A stretch of DNA of 64,000 nt from Botrytis cinerea B05.10 (taxonomy: Eukaryota; Ascomycota; Leotiomycetes; Helotiales; Sclerotiniaceae): assembly GCF_000143535.2 (NCBI RefSeq), contig NC_037323.1, positions 124,001-188,000 on the forward strand, given 5' to 3'. Positions 24,001 through 34,703 of this stretch are shown here, in pieces; within the stretch, counting starts at the first letter, position 1, and the number at the start of each line of letters is the position of its first letter. The translations under genes were made by a program, and so were the position numbers. The notes under the pieces were generated by a model. That model had not been told where the DNA came from. It was given only the letters and a program-made list of their open reading frames with translations, and made no database searches.

Positions 24001-25305
24001 GAGAAAGATCACGAACCCCGTTAAGAAAAGAGGCGCAATCACTTGTTGTTGTTGTCAATGGAAACCATTCTCGTAATAAATAGATCCTAAGGATTCTCAA
24101 AATGTTACCGAAGACTCCCATGAGTTCTGAATGGGTTTGAAATCCAAACCTTGTAAATGAGAATGAGTTTCTTTTGGATATTGAGGAAGCTTACATTACA
24201 TGATTTCTTACTCAATTCATCCTTCGACAGCATAGCAGCTTCATGGATCTTCAAGGGAAGTATAAATGCAGTGCCCCAAAAGTCGTGGTAAATGAGCCTC
24301 GTGCTGTATTCGTGGTACTCGACCGTTATGTATCGTATCCTCGGATATTGACACATTCCCCTCCTTCGTATCTCGTACTGTGATACCAATAATTGATTGA
24401 TACTGCCGTCCACATCCACAACCACATTCACATCCACGCCCCATCCGCGACGACCACCAAAAAGGTTTGCGAATGGCGAATCTCATAGGACTGTACAGTA
24501 TCTGAAGATGCGATATCCTGGATAATGGCCACCTCCTATCATGATTCGCAGAACCAATAGATTCTTCCATCCTCTATCCCCCTCTCTCTCTTAAAATTAA
24601 GATTTACACACTCCAGACACTTTTCCATCTTTTCTCCATCAGCTAACATCGATACCGATGCACAAAGCACAAGCACGAGCCAGACCGATTCCAAGACCGC
24701 ACCCACACTTCCTGTACATGAGATCCACAACGGTACAGAAAACCAATAGTGGACCAGAATCATAAATGATAGGCATGGGCTTATGGAACACGGATTCTGT
24801 CGGTGCCGCGGTGGGTGGGTGGCAGAAGTGGCCTCCAAGTCCCAAGTTCCGTTCCATGGTTTGGTTCGATAATAAAGATAGCGAAATTAAATGATCCTAA
24901 CACTTCAACCGATTAATTTATAGAGCGTGATGAGATTGATCCTGAAATATATTGATCGAATTAAACATGTTGGGTGTGCGTATTTGATAAATTCAATTGA
25001 ATGCGCAGCAGATGTACATGATCCGATCGATGCTTGAGGGAGGCATTTGCAGGTATTCAAACTGAGACTCGACTGGAGGGAAAAGATTGAGGATTGAGGA
25101 TTGAGATATGAGATATGAGATGTGCCCAGGTAGGTGTACATTGTGCAAATTGAGAGAATCTTCCAATAGGGGCTCGAGATGTCAATCGTTGCTGGCACCA
25201 TCAGTAGCCTCCATCCCATCCATGGACAGTATAACATAACCTCAGGGACCAACGAATTCGATAGAAATATTGCAGGCCGTCCGTCAGTCGAACTGAGTAG
25301 AATTG

Positions 25306-25340
25306 GGAATGGATTGGAATGGATTGGAATGGAATTGGAA
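25306..25340. repeat. GGAATGGATT tandem repeat
   Basis: About three and a half copies of a GGAAT-based decamer (GGAATGGATT, last copy diverged) lie about 310 bases upstream of the helicase start codon. Simple tandem repeat. Confidence 0.7.
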
Positions 25341-25649
25341 CGTTCCGCAGCGCGTCCTGGTATCGTATCATGCCCAGCCCGTTTCTTAGCTGTGTTTGAC
25401 GGCCGGACAAGGGGGAGAAGGCGGGCATCTCTATTCTCCATGATTCATGCCTTAATTACGGATGAGTCAGACAAGGCATAAACAAACCCCTCACCGCCTT
25501 GACTCTCGGAGAAATGAAAACTCGTGACTCCAAAATTATACGCGTATTCTCCCATCCATCTATCTAGTCTCCTCAAATCATCCTCACCCTTGCATCACTT
25601 CTACCAGACATGATGCTATTAATAAACAACATAGGCATATGAATCAAAT

Positions 25650-27785
25650 ATGGCCGACTTTGATTTATCATCTACCTTTATTCCCGCTCTTCATAAACCT
25701 TCCTCTTTACTACCAATAGCTCAACACCGCGAAAGTCTCCTATATCTCATCGAGACTTACCCTGTTACTATTGTAGTTGGACATACTGGTTCGGGAAAAA
25801 CCACCCAGATACCTCAATTTCTCGAACAGGCAGGATGGTGCGAAGATGGGAAACAAATTGCTGTTACTCAAGTAAGATATTCTTCAGTCCTGCAGCAATC
25901 CCAAACTAATCCACGGCTGCAGCCTCGTCGAGTAGCAGCAACAACAGTAGCAATTCGAGTTGCGGAAGAAGTGGGATGTGAAGTAGGTAAAGAAGTTGGT
26001 TATTCAATTCGATTTGAAGATGTTACATCAGCAACTACCAAGATTAAATTCTTGACCGATGGACTTCTTCTAAGAGAAGCTCTAGTTGATCCTTTATTAT
26101 CACGTTATTCAGTCATTATGGTCGATGAAGCTCATGAGAGATCTTTGAGTACTGACATCCTCTTGGGGGTTCTCAAAAAGATTTTGAAGAAGCGTTCGAA
26201 TGATTTGAGAATCATTATTAGTAGTGCTACTCTTCAAGCTGAAGATTTTTTGAATTTCTTCTCGAATGATGATGCGGAAACGAAACCCAAGGTTGATGAT
26301 GCCATTACTCTTGATGATTTGATAGCTCAAGGTGGCGCTTCAGCAAGTAGCCCAAAAAATGACGGGAAAATTGGACAAATCATCAGTCTGGAAGGTAGAA
26401 TGTTTCCTGTTGATATTCTTTACCTAGAAAATCCAGCCGAAGATTATCTGGAGAAAGCTATTGATACAGTGTTTGATATCCACACCAAGGAACCAGATGG
26501 GGATATTTTGGTTTTCCTGACAGGAAGAGAAGAGATAGATAAAGCTATACAAGCAATATCGGAACGTGCATTAAGTTTACATCCAAGATCGCAAGCTATC
26601 ATGCCACTTCCTCTTTATGCAGGACTTTCTACCGAACAACAGATGTTTGTTTTTGAACCAGCTCAAGAAAATACTAGAAAGGTTATATTTTCCACCAACA
26701 TTGCAGAAGCATCCGTTACAATTGATGGTATCATCTACGTCGTAGACTGTGGTTTCGTAAAACTTCGAGCTTATAATCCAATAACCGGCATCGAAACTTT
26801 AACAGCAACTCCAATATCCAAAGCATCTGCAACTCAAAGGTCGGGTCGAGCAGGTCGTACTAAACCTGGAAAATGCTTCCGTCTCTACACAGAATTAAAC
26901 TTTCAGGCCCTTGAAGAAGCAACTGTTCCCGAAATCCAACGGTCAAATCTTGCACCCATAATACTCCAACTCAAAGCTCTTGGTATCGACAATATAGTCC
27001 GTTTTCCATTCCTCACTTCCCCACCAGCCGAACTTATCATTCGTGCCCTCGAACTTCTCTATTCTCTTGGAGCACTAGATACCTACGCCAAACTTACCAA
27101 ACCTCTTGGCACACGTATGGCTGAATTAGCAGTTGAACCCATGATGGCCAAAACTCTTCTATCAGCCAGTTCGTTTAACTGTCTTTCCGAAATCCTCACA
27201 ATAGCTGCTATGACATCTGTAGGAGGTAACATCTTCTACAATGACTACGATGAGAAAAAAGCCATGGAAACTGCTAAACGGAAATTCGCCGTCGAGGAAG
27301 GTGATCATATTACGCTACTCAATATCTACCAATCATTCATCACCAAAGGCAAAAAACAACCCAGATTCGCCCACGACAATTATCTTAATTTCAAAGCCCT
27401 CTCGAAAGCAATAAGTATTCGCGCCCAATTAAAACGCTACCTAGAACGTTTCGGAATCTCAGTAGACGAAACTCTATCATCATCATCAAACCCAAATATG
27501 CTCGCAGTTGGAGGCCCAGACAAAAGCGAACAAATACGTAGATGTCTTACAACGGGATATTTCGCCCATGCCGCGAAAATGCAACCGGATGGATCATTTA
27601 GAAATGTGGGAGGAGGAACAACACTTCATGCTCATCCGAGTAGTTTGATGTTTAATCGAAAATGTGAATGGGTTGTTTTTAGCGAGGTGGTAGAGGTGGG
27701 AGGAAAGGTTTACATTAGGGATTTGAGCAAGATTGAGAGAGGGTGGTTGGTGGAGTATGCGCCGGAATTTTATAAGATGAAGTGA
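25650..27785 (+). CDS. dhx35: DEAH-box RNA helicase, DHX35-type
   Basis: Two exons, 25650-25871 and 25923-27785, giving 694 residues, close to DHX35 orthologues (about 700). Helicase motifs in order: I GHTGSGKTTQ, Ia PRRVAATTVA, TDGLLLRE, II DEAH, III SSATL, FLTGREEI, V STNIAEASVTIDG and VI QRSGRAGRTKPGK. Winged-helix, ratchet (HA2) and OB-fold regions follow. DHX35 is an ATP-dependent RNA helicase found with spliceosomal complexes; action in nuclear pre-mRNA splicing is inferred from the family. The 51-nt intron (donor GTAAGA, branch CTAAT, acceptor GCAG) interrupts the conserved IAVTQ/PRRVAA junction. It is a multiple of three with no stop, so the unspliced frame is open and would add 17 residues before motif Ia. 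Very similar in style to its human counterpart; no signal peptide. Confidence 0.93.
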   Translation: MADFDLSSTFIPALHKPSSLLPIAQHRESLLYLIETYPVTIVVGHTGSGKTTQIPQFLEQAGWCEDGKQIAVTQVRYSSVLQQSQTNPRLQPRRVAATTVAIRVAEEVGCEVGKEVGYSIRFEDVTSATTKIKFLTDGLLLREALVDPLLSRYSVIMVDEAHERSLSTDILLGVLKKILKKRSNDLRIIISSATLQAEDFLNFFSNDDAETKPKVDDAITLDDLIAQGGASASSPKNDGKIGQIISLEGRMFPVDILYLENPAEDYLEKAIDTVFDIHTKEPDGDILVFLTGREEIDKAIQAISERALSLHPRSQAIMPLPLYAGLSTEQQMFVFEPAQENTRKVIFSTNIAEASVTIDGIIYVVDCGFVKLRAYNPITGIETLTATPISKASATQRSGRAGRTKPGKCFRLYTELNFQALEEATVPEIQRSNLAPIILQLKALGIDNIVRFPFLTSPPAELIIRALELLYSLGALDTYAKLTKPLGTRMAELAVEPMMAKTLLSASSFNCLSEILTIAAMTSVGGNIFYNDYDEKKAMETAKRKFAVEEGDHITLLNIYQSFITKGKKQPRFAHDNYLNFKALSKAISIRAQLKRYLERFGISVDETLSSSSNPNMLAVGGPDKSEQIRRCLTTGYFAHAAKMQPDGSFRNVGGGTTLHAHPSSLMFNRKCEWVVFSEVVEVGGKVYIRDLSKIERGWLVEYAPEFYKMK

Positions 27786-29587
27786 TGATGTGACGCTGAA
27801 ATATTCGATGATATTAAATTCAAGAAAAAAAAAAATCAGTTGAGAAAGTATTTTTTCTACTTAGTTCTGTCGTTGCTGTCGTATTCTATCTCTCATCCCT
27901 AGAGTTTATGTTAACTTGCAATACCCTTATCATTTCCCATTTTCCACTTGATCACTTCCATCCTTTTCTCCACCCCTTCTCCCATCCCCTTCCAAATCAT
28001 CCCCATTCCGCAATTTTGAAGTCAAAACTTTTAAGGTGTTTGGGGCGGGGCCGGGGGCGGAGGCGGGGCCGGAATTCATTCCCCTAATCCATATTTGTAT
28101 TGTAACGTTCCTTGTTAATGTGTATAACAGGTATTCCGAGCAGGTTACCGAAAGTTTATGTAGAAACGAATTTGGAAATTTAGAAGGGCTATAGAGATTA
28201 TCAATGGAGATTATCAATAGAGATTGGCACCGAGTCGGTGGGGTGGAGGTGGAGTAGACGGAATGGTGGTGGATGGAGAGAAAGAGAAAGGGGGGTGGGT
28301 GGGGGGTACGAAGAATTACGGACGTTTGTTGATTCACTGGTTGTTGTTACCTCCTATTCCCGAGGGGTTTTTCGTCTAGGTTTCTGTATAAAAAGATAAT
28401 TAATTGCGTATCTACAAGTTTCTAACTTGGGATGCGGATGCTACGGATGTGGACAAGGAACAGTTAAGGGCGAGGAAGTTTGCTGCGTTTCTCGGTGTTG
28501 AGATGAGGATGGAGTGGTGCGGGAGGAGGGGAGGGGGGTTCTCAATATTAAATATACTGTTTTTGGAGAGGAAGGAAATATGATGATGGGGTATGTGTGG
28601 ATTGCGATGGTTAGTATTGTTGTTATCGTGAGTTTTTGTATTGTTGTCATCTCGTCTATACACATATCATCCTACTACAGCACTTACATCTCATCACTGT
28701 GGTCTTCTTTCTATGAGCTTTGTTCGAATCACATGTACTGCATCAATAAATCATACTCCTTATTCTGCAAATTCAATCTGAAAAACTGGCCGCGAGATTC
28801 ACAGATGAAAGTCCCCATTCTTCTCTCCAGCAAATCATTTTCTACATTTTACACAGAATGTGATGGATGGACTGGAAGGGTTGATATAGATTATCGATAT
28901 AGAATAAATAGTTATAGGATGATTTCTCAAGATTTCTGAAGGAAATACAAGAGTGGGCGAGAGGGAAATGGATAGATAACATCCCATCCCATATTCATCT
29001 CTCCCCCCTTGGATTTATTTTCCAACGAATTCCTTATATGAATCTCAGGCGCTTAACATTCAACTTGGTAAATTATTTCTGAAAGCTGCTGCAGACTTCG
29101 CGCAGGAGTGGGATATCCTGTACGTTCCCCTCAAAGCTGATATCAAATTTATTGTACCTCGGAGTTCATTCATTCAGTCCTCTACACTGCTGTAGGTAAT
29201 GTTGGATTTATGAATTTTCTTGATCATTCTACTGTCACTTTCAGAGTCTGGTATGCAGGAAACGTGCGTTGTCAATAATTCGGATCACTGTGATGGTGCA
29301 GTAATCGTACTCTCGCTGTCTTTGGTGATGAATATCTTTATGATTCCCTGCTGGATAAAGACAGCAAGAAAGAACAAAGAAAGAAAAGCATCATACCCTC
29401 AGTGAAGTATAAGTTCAAAGCTCCCCACAAGAAACGGCAACCAAATCCCAGGGGCCAAACAAAGGTAACAAAGAAAATCCAATGGTGAAGAATGAACATA
29501 GTAAAACATTCATCTTAAGCAAAATACCCTTGGGCAAGTCAACTTACCACTCTTTTGAAATTATCCAATTCCCAGTCTCGGTGCAAA
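27786..29587. other. Intergenic stretch between helicase and zincin-like gene
   Basis: The left end carries the helicase 3' untranslated region. A very G-rich block lies at 28042-28072. A plus-strand frame at 28514-28939 (141 codons) is open but composition-driven, with no motif and no splice support, so I do not call it a gene. The last few hundred bases are the promoter of the zincin-like gene. Confidence 0.45.
28042..28072 (+). repeat. G-run cluster, potential G-quadruplex
   Basis: Runs of four, four, five and four G with loops of 1, 2 and 7 bases lie about 260 bases past the helicase stop codon. The spacing meets the usual quadruplex pattern on the plus strand, which is the sense strand of the helicase transcript if its 3' untranslated region reaches this far. 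Confidence 0.5.
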
Positions 29588-32226
29588 ATGTCCTCCGCTA
29601 CTCGTCCCAAAATACACTCAGATCCTCCGCCAAAACGATCCTCCTTCGCTCTTCGCTACCACGATTTTGCAGATGGAAACAGCGATCTGAGTCCGCGCCC
29701 GACTCTAATCCCCCCTTTCCCCTCTTTCCCCACAACCTCAACATCCAGAACTCCATCCAAGCAAACACGCAACTGGGACGCTATTGAGACAAATCAAAGA
29801 AACCGTCTTCATTCCTTCACCACCCGCGAACTCCTCAATCTCGATGCAATAACTGAACGCCCAATGGCTGCATCTACACTGTCAGATGTACCTATTCTCG
29901 CTTTACTGCGAAGGACACAATGGGATAGTACAGGTAGATTGTTTGGAAGAAAAGAGGCGATTATTATCGACGACTGGGGACAAAGTAGAGAAGAAGAAGG
30001 TGGGATGTATGGAAGTTGGAATTCACAGAACGAATATGTATGGGAAGCCTTGCGGCCAATTTTAACGATTGCAAATCAGTATTTGTTATCGAGTCATATG
30101 TTACCTTGGGTGAGTTACTCTTGATCCTTGATGTGTGATGTTTTCGTATACTTATTGAATAAAAGCTAGTATTGACTTCAATGGTAGTTTGACGCTTTAC
30201 TTATCAGCCCTCGCAGACCCGTACCACCTGAAAGGAACCTACTCGACGTGCCCGATCTCCATTATTTTTCCCCTCGACACCCAGTTTATAACATTGAAGA
30301 TACCAAAAGAGCCCGTGATAAAATACTAAGTGATGTCCTCTTGGATAAATATGACATCTTATTTTCGTTCTTTGAGCCGGGCAAAAATCCATACACAGGG
30401 GAGATTGACACAGACGCCGATGAGAACATGTACCCTGATCAGAACACGCTGGCTTTTGCAGATATTCGCTGGAGTAAGCGGAACTCAGGCGATGATAAAG
30501 AAACTCTATGTTATAATATTGTACTCATGCTGAACGTTGATTTTGTCACTCCATTGATTGTAGATAAATATTTGAACCATGCCGAACGATACGCAATATC
30601 ATGGCGAATAGCCGTTGTAGTAAGTTCATTTCCGAGCCCCTCATGCATACTGGCATCTAACCAAGTCTGTAATACTTTCATAGTAAGCGCTAATAGATAA
30701 TAGATTGTACACGAATTAGTTCATGCTATAGAATTGGTTAGGAATTACCCCAGTCGAGAGGTTAAAATGATCACCCCACCTGCCTCAATCGAACCATATT
30801 TCGAAGACGAAGCTTTGGCTGAGCTAGGATACTCGTACGAAAATGCCGTGGGTTGGGTGACCCCATAATCAAGCTAAAACAAAAACTATGGAGCAAATTC
30901 TGACTTATGTATCAGGTTAATGGGGGATACATAGAAACAATGCTCAATGGCACCATATGGAAAAACCGCCCTTTAGGCTATTGGCTGGTCACTCCTTGGC
31001 CAACAATGGAGATGATTCTTACCTATACATCCTCAATCGAAAACCCTCAACTCGACGGGGATCCACAGCCTCCAAATTATAAATACTTACACCCCATCCC
31101 AGTGACTGTTTATGAAGATGTACAGTCTATATCATTTTGGGAGCATGCAGTTAGGCCATACGGTCAAAAGATATTGTACTATCGAACTATGAGATCCAGT
31201 GTCGGGATCAAAGTCGAAGATGATTATGTATGGGGTAGAGATGATATCACAGGGCGAGTGAATGTCTCGCCATTAAGAAACGAGTCCAAATTATTTATAA
31301 ACGATTTAGAACGGCTCAAAAACGCAGTGAATTGTACACCAGAGGAAAAAGAAATCTTGCAAATTGGAAATAAACTAATAAAGACTGCAGAGTATGGAGC
31401 AGCTTTTTGGTCAGATTCGATTGTACAACGACAGAACATTAACGATTATATTATGATGATCGAGGACAACAAAATTAACAACCTAAAAGACAACAGCAAT
31501 AGAATACAAATGTTTAATATTTTAATGAAAGCAACAGAGAAGCATATTAGCCTGATGCAAAATCAGTTACGTATCGACGAATTAAATCGAAGTATTTCAT
31601 CGGACCGGCGAATCGACCTTTTAAAGTTCAATCGGGGAATGCGAGCACTCATACATAGAATCAAATTGGAATGGCAGATAGAACTTTCAGATCCGGTCAT
31701 TCATCTCAGTACCATATTGAATCATTTAGAAATGGCATTGATGTATATTTTAGTCCCCGACCAACTCACTCAGCTAGTCGATACCGAGGACCACAGAGAA
31801 ATCAACGTGATATCGCAAGCTCGTACCGAGTTTATCTCAGGAGATGTTGCAAGTTGCCAAGAAACCATTTCACGAATTCACCAGAATCTAGGTACATCCT
31901 CGTATGCCATAACTTGCGCGGGAGTACTAGATCTAGCTTGTGCTTTTGAAAGTGGTCGCCAGATATGGGATGATACACAATGTGAATTGGCAAAACGATA
32001 CTTTGCGAGAATCAGATATTTAATCGGGCTCTACGATGGAGGGAAAAGAAAATGGATTGAGTTGCTGGGAAGTTGGATGAAATTCACTAGAGATTTAGTG
32101 AATAGTTTAGATTCTGGAGGAATGCATGGAATTGGGGTACTCACAATGAGTACAAGAAAGAAAAGAAAGTTCGCGAAAGACATTGGTGAAGATGCACCAC
32201 CGTACAGACACCAGGAGAAAATTTAG
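29588..32226 (+). CDS. Zincin-like putative metallopeptidase (HELVHAIE), unnamed fungal family
   Basis: Four exons by splice signals: 29588-30109, 30188-30619, 30704-30847 and 30916-32226, all phase 0, giving 802 residues. Introns are 78, 84 and 68 nt. Splicing exon 2 to 3 places IVHELVHAIE at about residues 319-328, i.e. an HExxH zinc-binding motif with His 321, Glu 322 and His 325. About 25-30 residues later comes FEDEALAELGYSYENAVNGG, where one Glu could be a third zinc ligand as in gluzincins. That is inference. Upstream is a long Asp/Tyr-rich region with several HPVY-type blocks. The ~430-residue C-terminal part is helical and motif-free. No signal peptide, so probably intracellular. The third donor is ambiguous: GTGGGT at 30848 (chosen because it gives ENAVNGG) or GTGACC nine bases later. 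I do not recognise a named peptidase family. Confidence 0.75.
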
Positions 32227-33521
32227 ACAAAAAGAATGCTAATTCCAAGCCTGGAATGGAGGGAAAAAACGTTACTCGGGAGGATTTATTTCCGGAACAC
32301 TCCCATCTCTGTTTGAAGTTGAAATTTGACGTTCCAATCTTGATGGGTAAGAATCTCGATGGCATTCCTGGCCAGACCGTGAGAAAGGGAGGTGAAGCCT
32401 AGACACGGATGCATAGAGGAGAAGACACCGGCACCACAGCAAGAGCTGGTTCGATCTATGTTAGAGAGAAATTCCTTTTGCTGCTTGGCAGGCTCACTCG
32501 GGTTCCCGTCTAATGTTCAATCGATCTCTGTACATAGATATATGATTCAGGGAAACTGCGATAACTATTTTGTCCATGTAGTTGAACTTTGGTATCCTAG
32601 TCCGATTGCTACTTAAGCCGAGGAAACATAGCGAAACATTATGAGATGCCATTGACGTTGAAAAATTCTCACGTCTGCATATCCGAGCTCATATTGCCTA
32701 ATTTTAAAACGTGCTCCGTTAACCGAATATGCAGGATTGACGCAAGTCGGATGATCTACCGATAGAACAACCACACGACTGTTTTATCGAATGGGTGCCG
32801 AAAAGGGCATAAAATGAGACATCATGATCTTATGCTATTGAATATATAGGTATGACGTAAAAAATACAGAACGGAAGAGATGAGTGGTCAAAAAACGAGC
32901 AGTAGCCACAGTGTAGACGAAACTAAAGTCTATTCTCATCAGCACGAGGATTTGGTCAATCGAACTCTGCCTATCGTAAGACGGAGGTAAGAGTGAAACA
33001 TTTCAAGCATTCTTTACGTTGATGATCCATATCAGAATCTAGCCTCATCGCGAAGCACAAGTTTTGCTGGGATCTGACGCACAGCGATGTAAAAAACCTC
33101 TTCAAGCTGTAAATTTCAAATACTCGTGTCATCCTGGGTTCCAACTTACATTTTGTATCACCCGTTTCTCGATTCGTGACATAATGGAATGTACTTCTCT
33201 CCTGACAGGAATTATATCCCGGCCCCTTACATCTTGGCGACTGCGGGGTAGTTGAATGGACGCGGTTCCGCACAGCTCGGGCTTGGCGTCTTAGCATTCT
33301 TGAGCTGCCAAGAGGAATATTTGTATTTTGCTTGCTGAGATCAGCTAACTCAAAGTTAATGTGGTGAGTGTTGTGGTACAATCAAATAACATATAAGGAG
33401 ACGATGAAGGTCGAATGATCCAACATTAAAGAGTTCAAGCTCATAGTTTTGGACCTCCCTCTTCACAATTTGAAACCTTTTTAGTATATTCCAAATTTTG
33501 TTTGTCTTGGCCATTGAAAAA
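32227..33521. other. Intergenic stretch
   Basis: No gene seen. Short frames on both strands carry no motif. The right end should be the promoter of the secreted repeat protein. Confidence 0.45.
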
Positions 33522-34703
33522 ATGCGCTCAACATCTTTATTGTATTTCCTCGCGGTAGGGCTGGGTGGTGTACTGGCGGCTCCGGGGCCCGCAGTCGGTA
33601 AGTCCTCCTAGATGGTCTCTGTGATAACCATCTAACATTTCATAGAGTCAAGAGCGGATAGTCCTGCAAGATGTCCCAAAATATTTTGTATCCCTGGAAC
33701 TCACTTGTTTTGGAACCCCAAAACAAAGGTTTGCTCGTGCAAACTGGATGATGGGGAGAAGATTTGTTACACAACAACAAATTGCATCACCGCACATCAT
33801 CCAGTATGGGACTCTGACACCGAGACGTGTTCTTGCATACCTGATCAAACCGAAACTACTTGTCTTACTGCGACAACCTGTTTAGTTGGATCTCACCCTG
33901 TTTGGCACCCCGAAACTTCAACCTGCAAATGCGAGCGCAACAAGGTTAGAGAAGTCGATCCTGCCACGTGCCCAACAATTCGGTGTGCATCCACTACTCA
34001 TCCTGTATACCACCCTGAGACCAAGCGATGTACTTGTGAGCCAAATGCTCCTGTATGCCCAAACATAATATTCTGCGCCAGCGGTGCCCACAAAGTTCTT
34101 AAGCCCTACGCAAAGAAATGTACTTGCGAAATTGACAATCCTATCCCTCCAACTTGTCCACTCCTTAAGTGTGTCGAAGGAAACCATCGTGTATATCACC
34201 CCGAAACCAAGAAGTGCCAATGCGACCCTGACTGTCCTGACCTTTTCTGCATTGCAGAGCAGAGGCCTACATACAACTCAGCAAGTAACTCATGCTCCTG
34301 TCAATGGATCCCAGGGTTGGAACCAAACAATCCGACAACACCTACCAGGGACGAGACCTGCTCTGATATAGTCTGCATTTCCGAGAAACATCCCGTGTAT
34401 GATGCAAAGACAGGTAAATGCACTTGTCAGTGGATCGATGGACTTGAGCCACCCCTTGAGCCAATAGATCCGTGTGTCGGTATTTTCTGCATTTCGGAGA
34501 TGCAGCCCGCTATTAACGCAACGACTGGTCTATGCGAATGTGAATGGATTCCAGGTCTCGAACCAAAGGGCACCGTTAAGCCTATCGAGACGTGTCCCGA
34601 TATCCTTTGTATTGCCGAGAAACATCCCGTGTACAATGCGACCAGTGGACAGTGCGGCTGTGAATGGATCGACGGATTTGGACCCGCTGCAAGCAAGCTC
34701 TAG
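33522..34703 (+). CDS. Secreted protein with ten four-cysteine repeats
   Basis: Two exons, 33522-33597 and 33646-34703, giving 377 residues. The 48-nt intron has donor GTAAGT, branch CTAAC and acceptor ATAG. Exon 1 encodes a signal peptide (MRSTSLLYFLAVGLGGVLAA), which predicts secretion. The mature protein is ten imperfect tandem units, each about 30-40 residues with four Cys spaced roughly C-x4-C-x13-C-x-C. The core is CP-x-x-C...HPVYHPET-x-x-CxC. The last four units share an added WI-x-GLEP linker, suggesting recent duplication of a longer unit. The even Cys number per unit suggests two disulfides each. NAT sites could be glycosylated. Function unknown; surface-wall protein, adhesin or secreted interaction protein are options. 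Nearest genes give no clue. Confidence 0.85.

Larger units (their letters stand above)
21985..25649. other. Gene-free stretch of about 3.7 kb
   Basis: The left part is the promoter and 5' untranslated region of the membrane-protein gene (leftward). The right part is the promoter of the helicase (rightward). In between I find only short, motif-free frames. Minus-strand frames at 24,105-24,857 overlap one another in different frames and do not assemble into a credible gene. It also contains a GC-rich structured element near 23,085-23,156 and simple repeats. Confidence 0.45.

Noticed and set aside
28226..28240. The 15 bases GGCACCGAGTCGGTG match the terminal hairpin of the Streptococcus pyogenes Cas9 tracrRNA scaffold.
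   Set aside because: It is a short hairpin in a G-rich noncoding tract. No repeat, spacer, rest of scaffold or cas gene is present, so it is a chance match in a fungal genome.
28514..28939. A 141-codon plus-strand frame with a hydrophobic stretch.
   Set aside because: Composition-driven, no family resemblance, and no plausible partner exons; the hydrophobic part arises from a T-rich tract.
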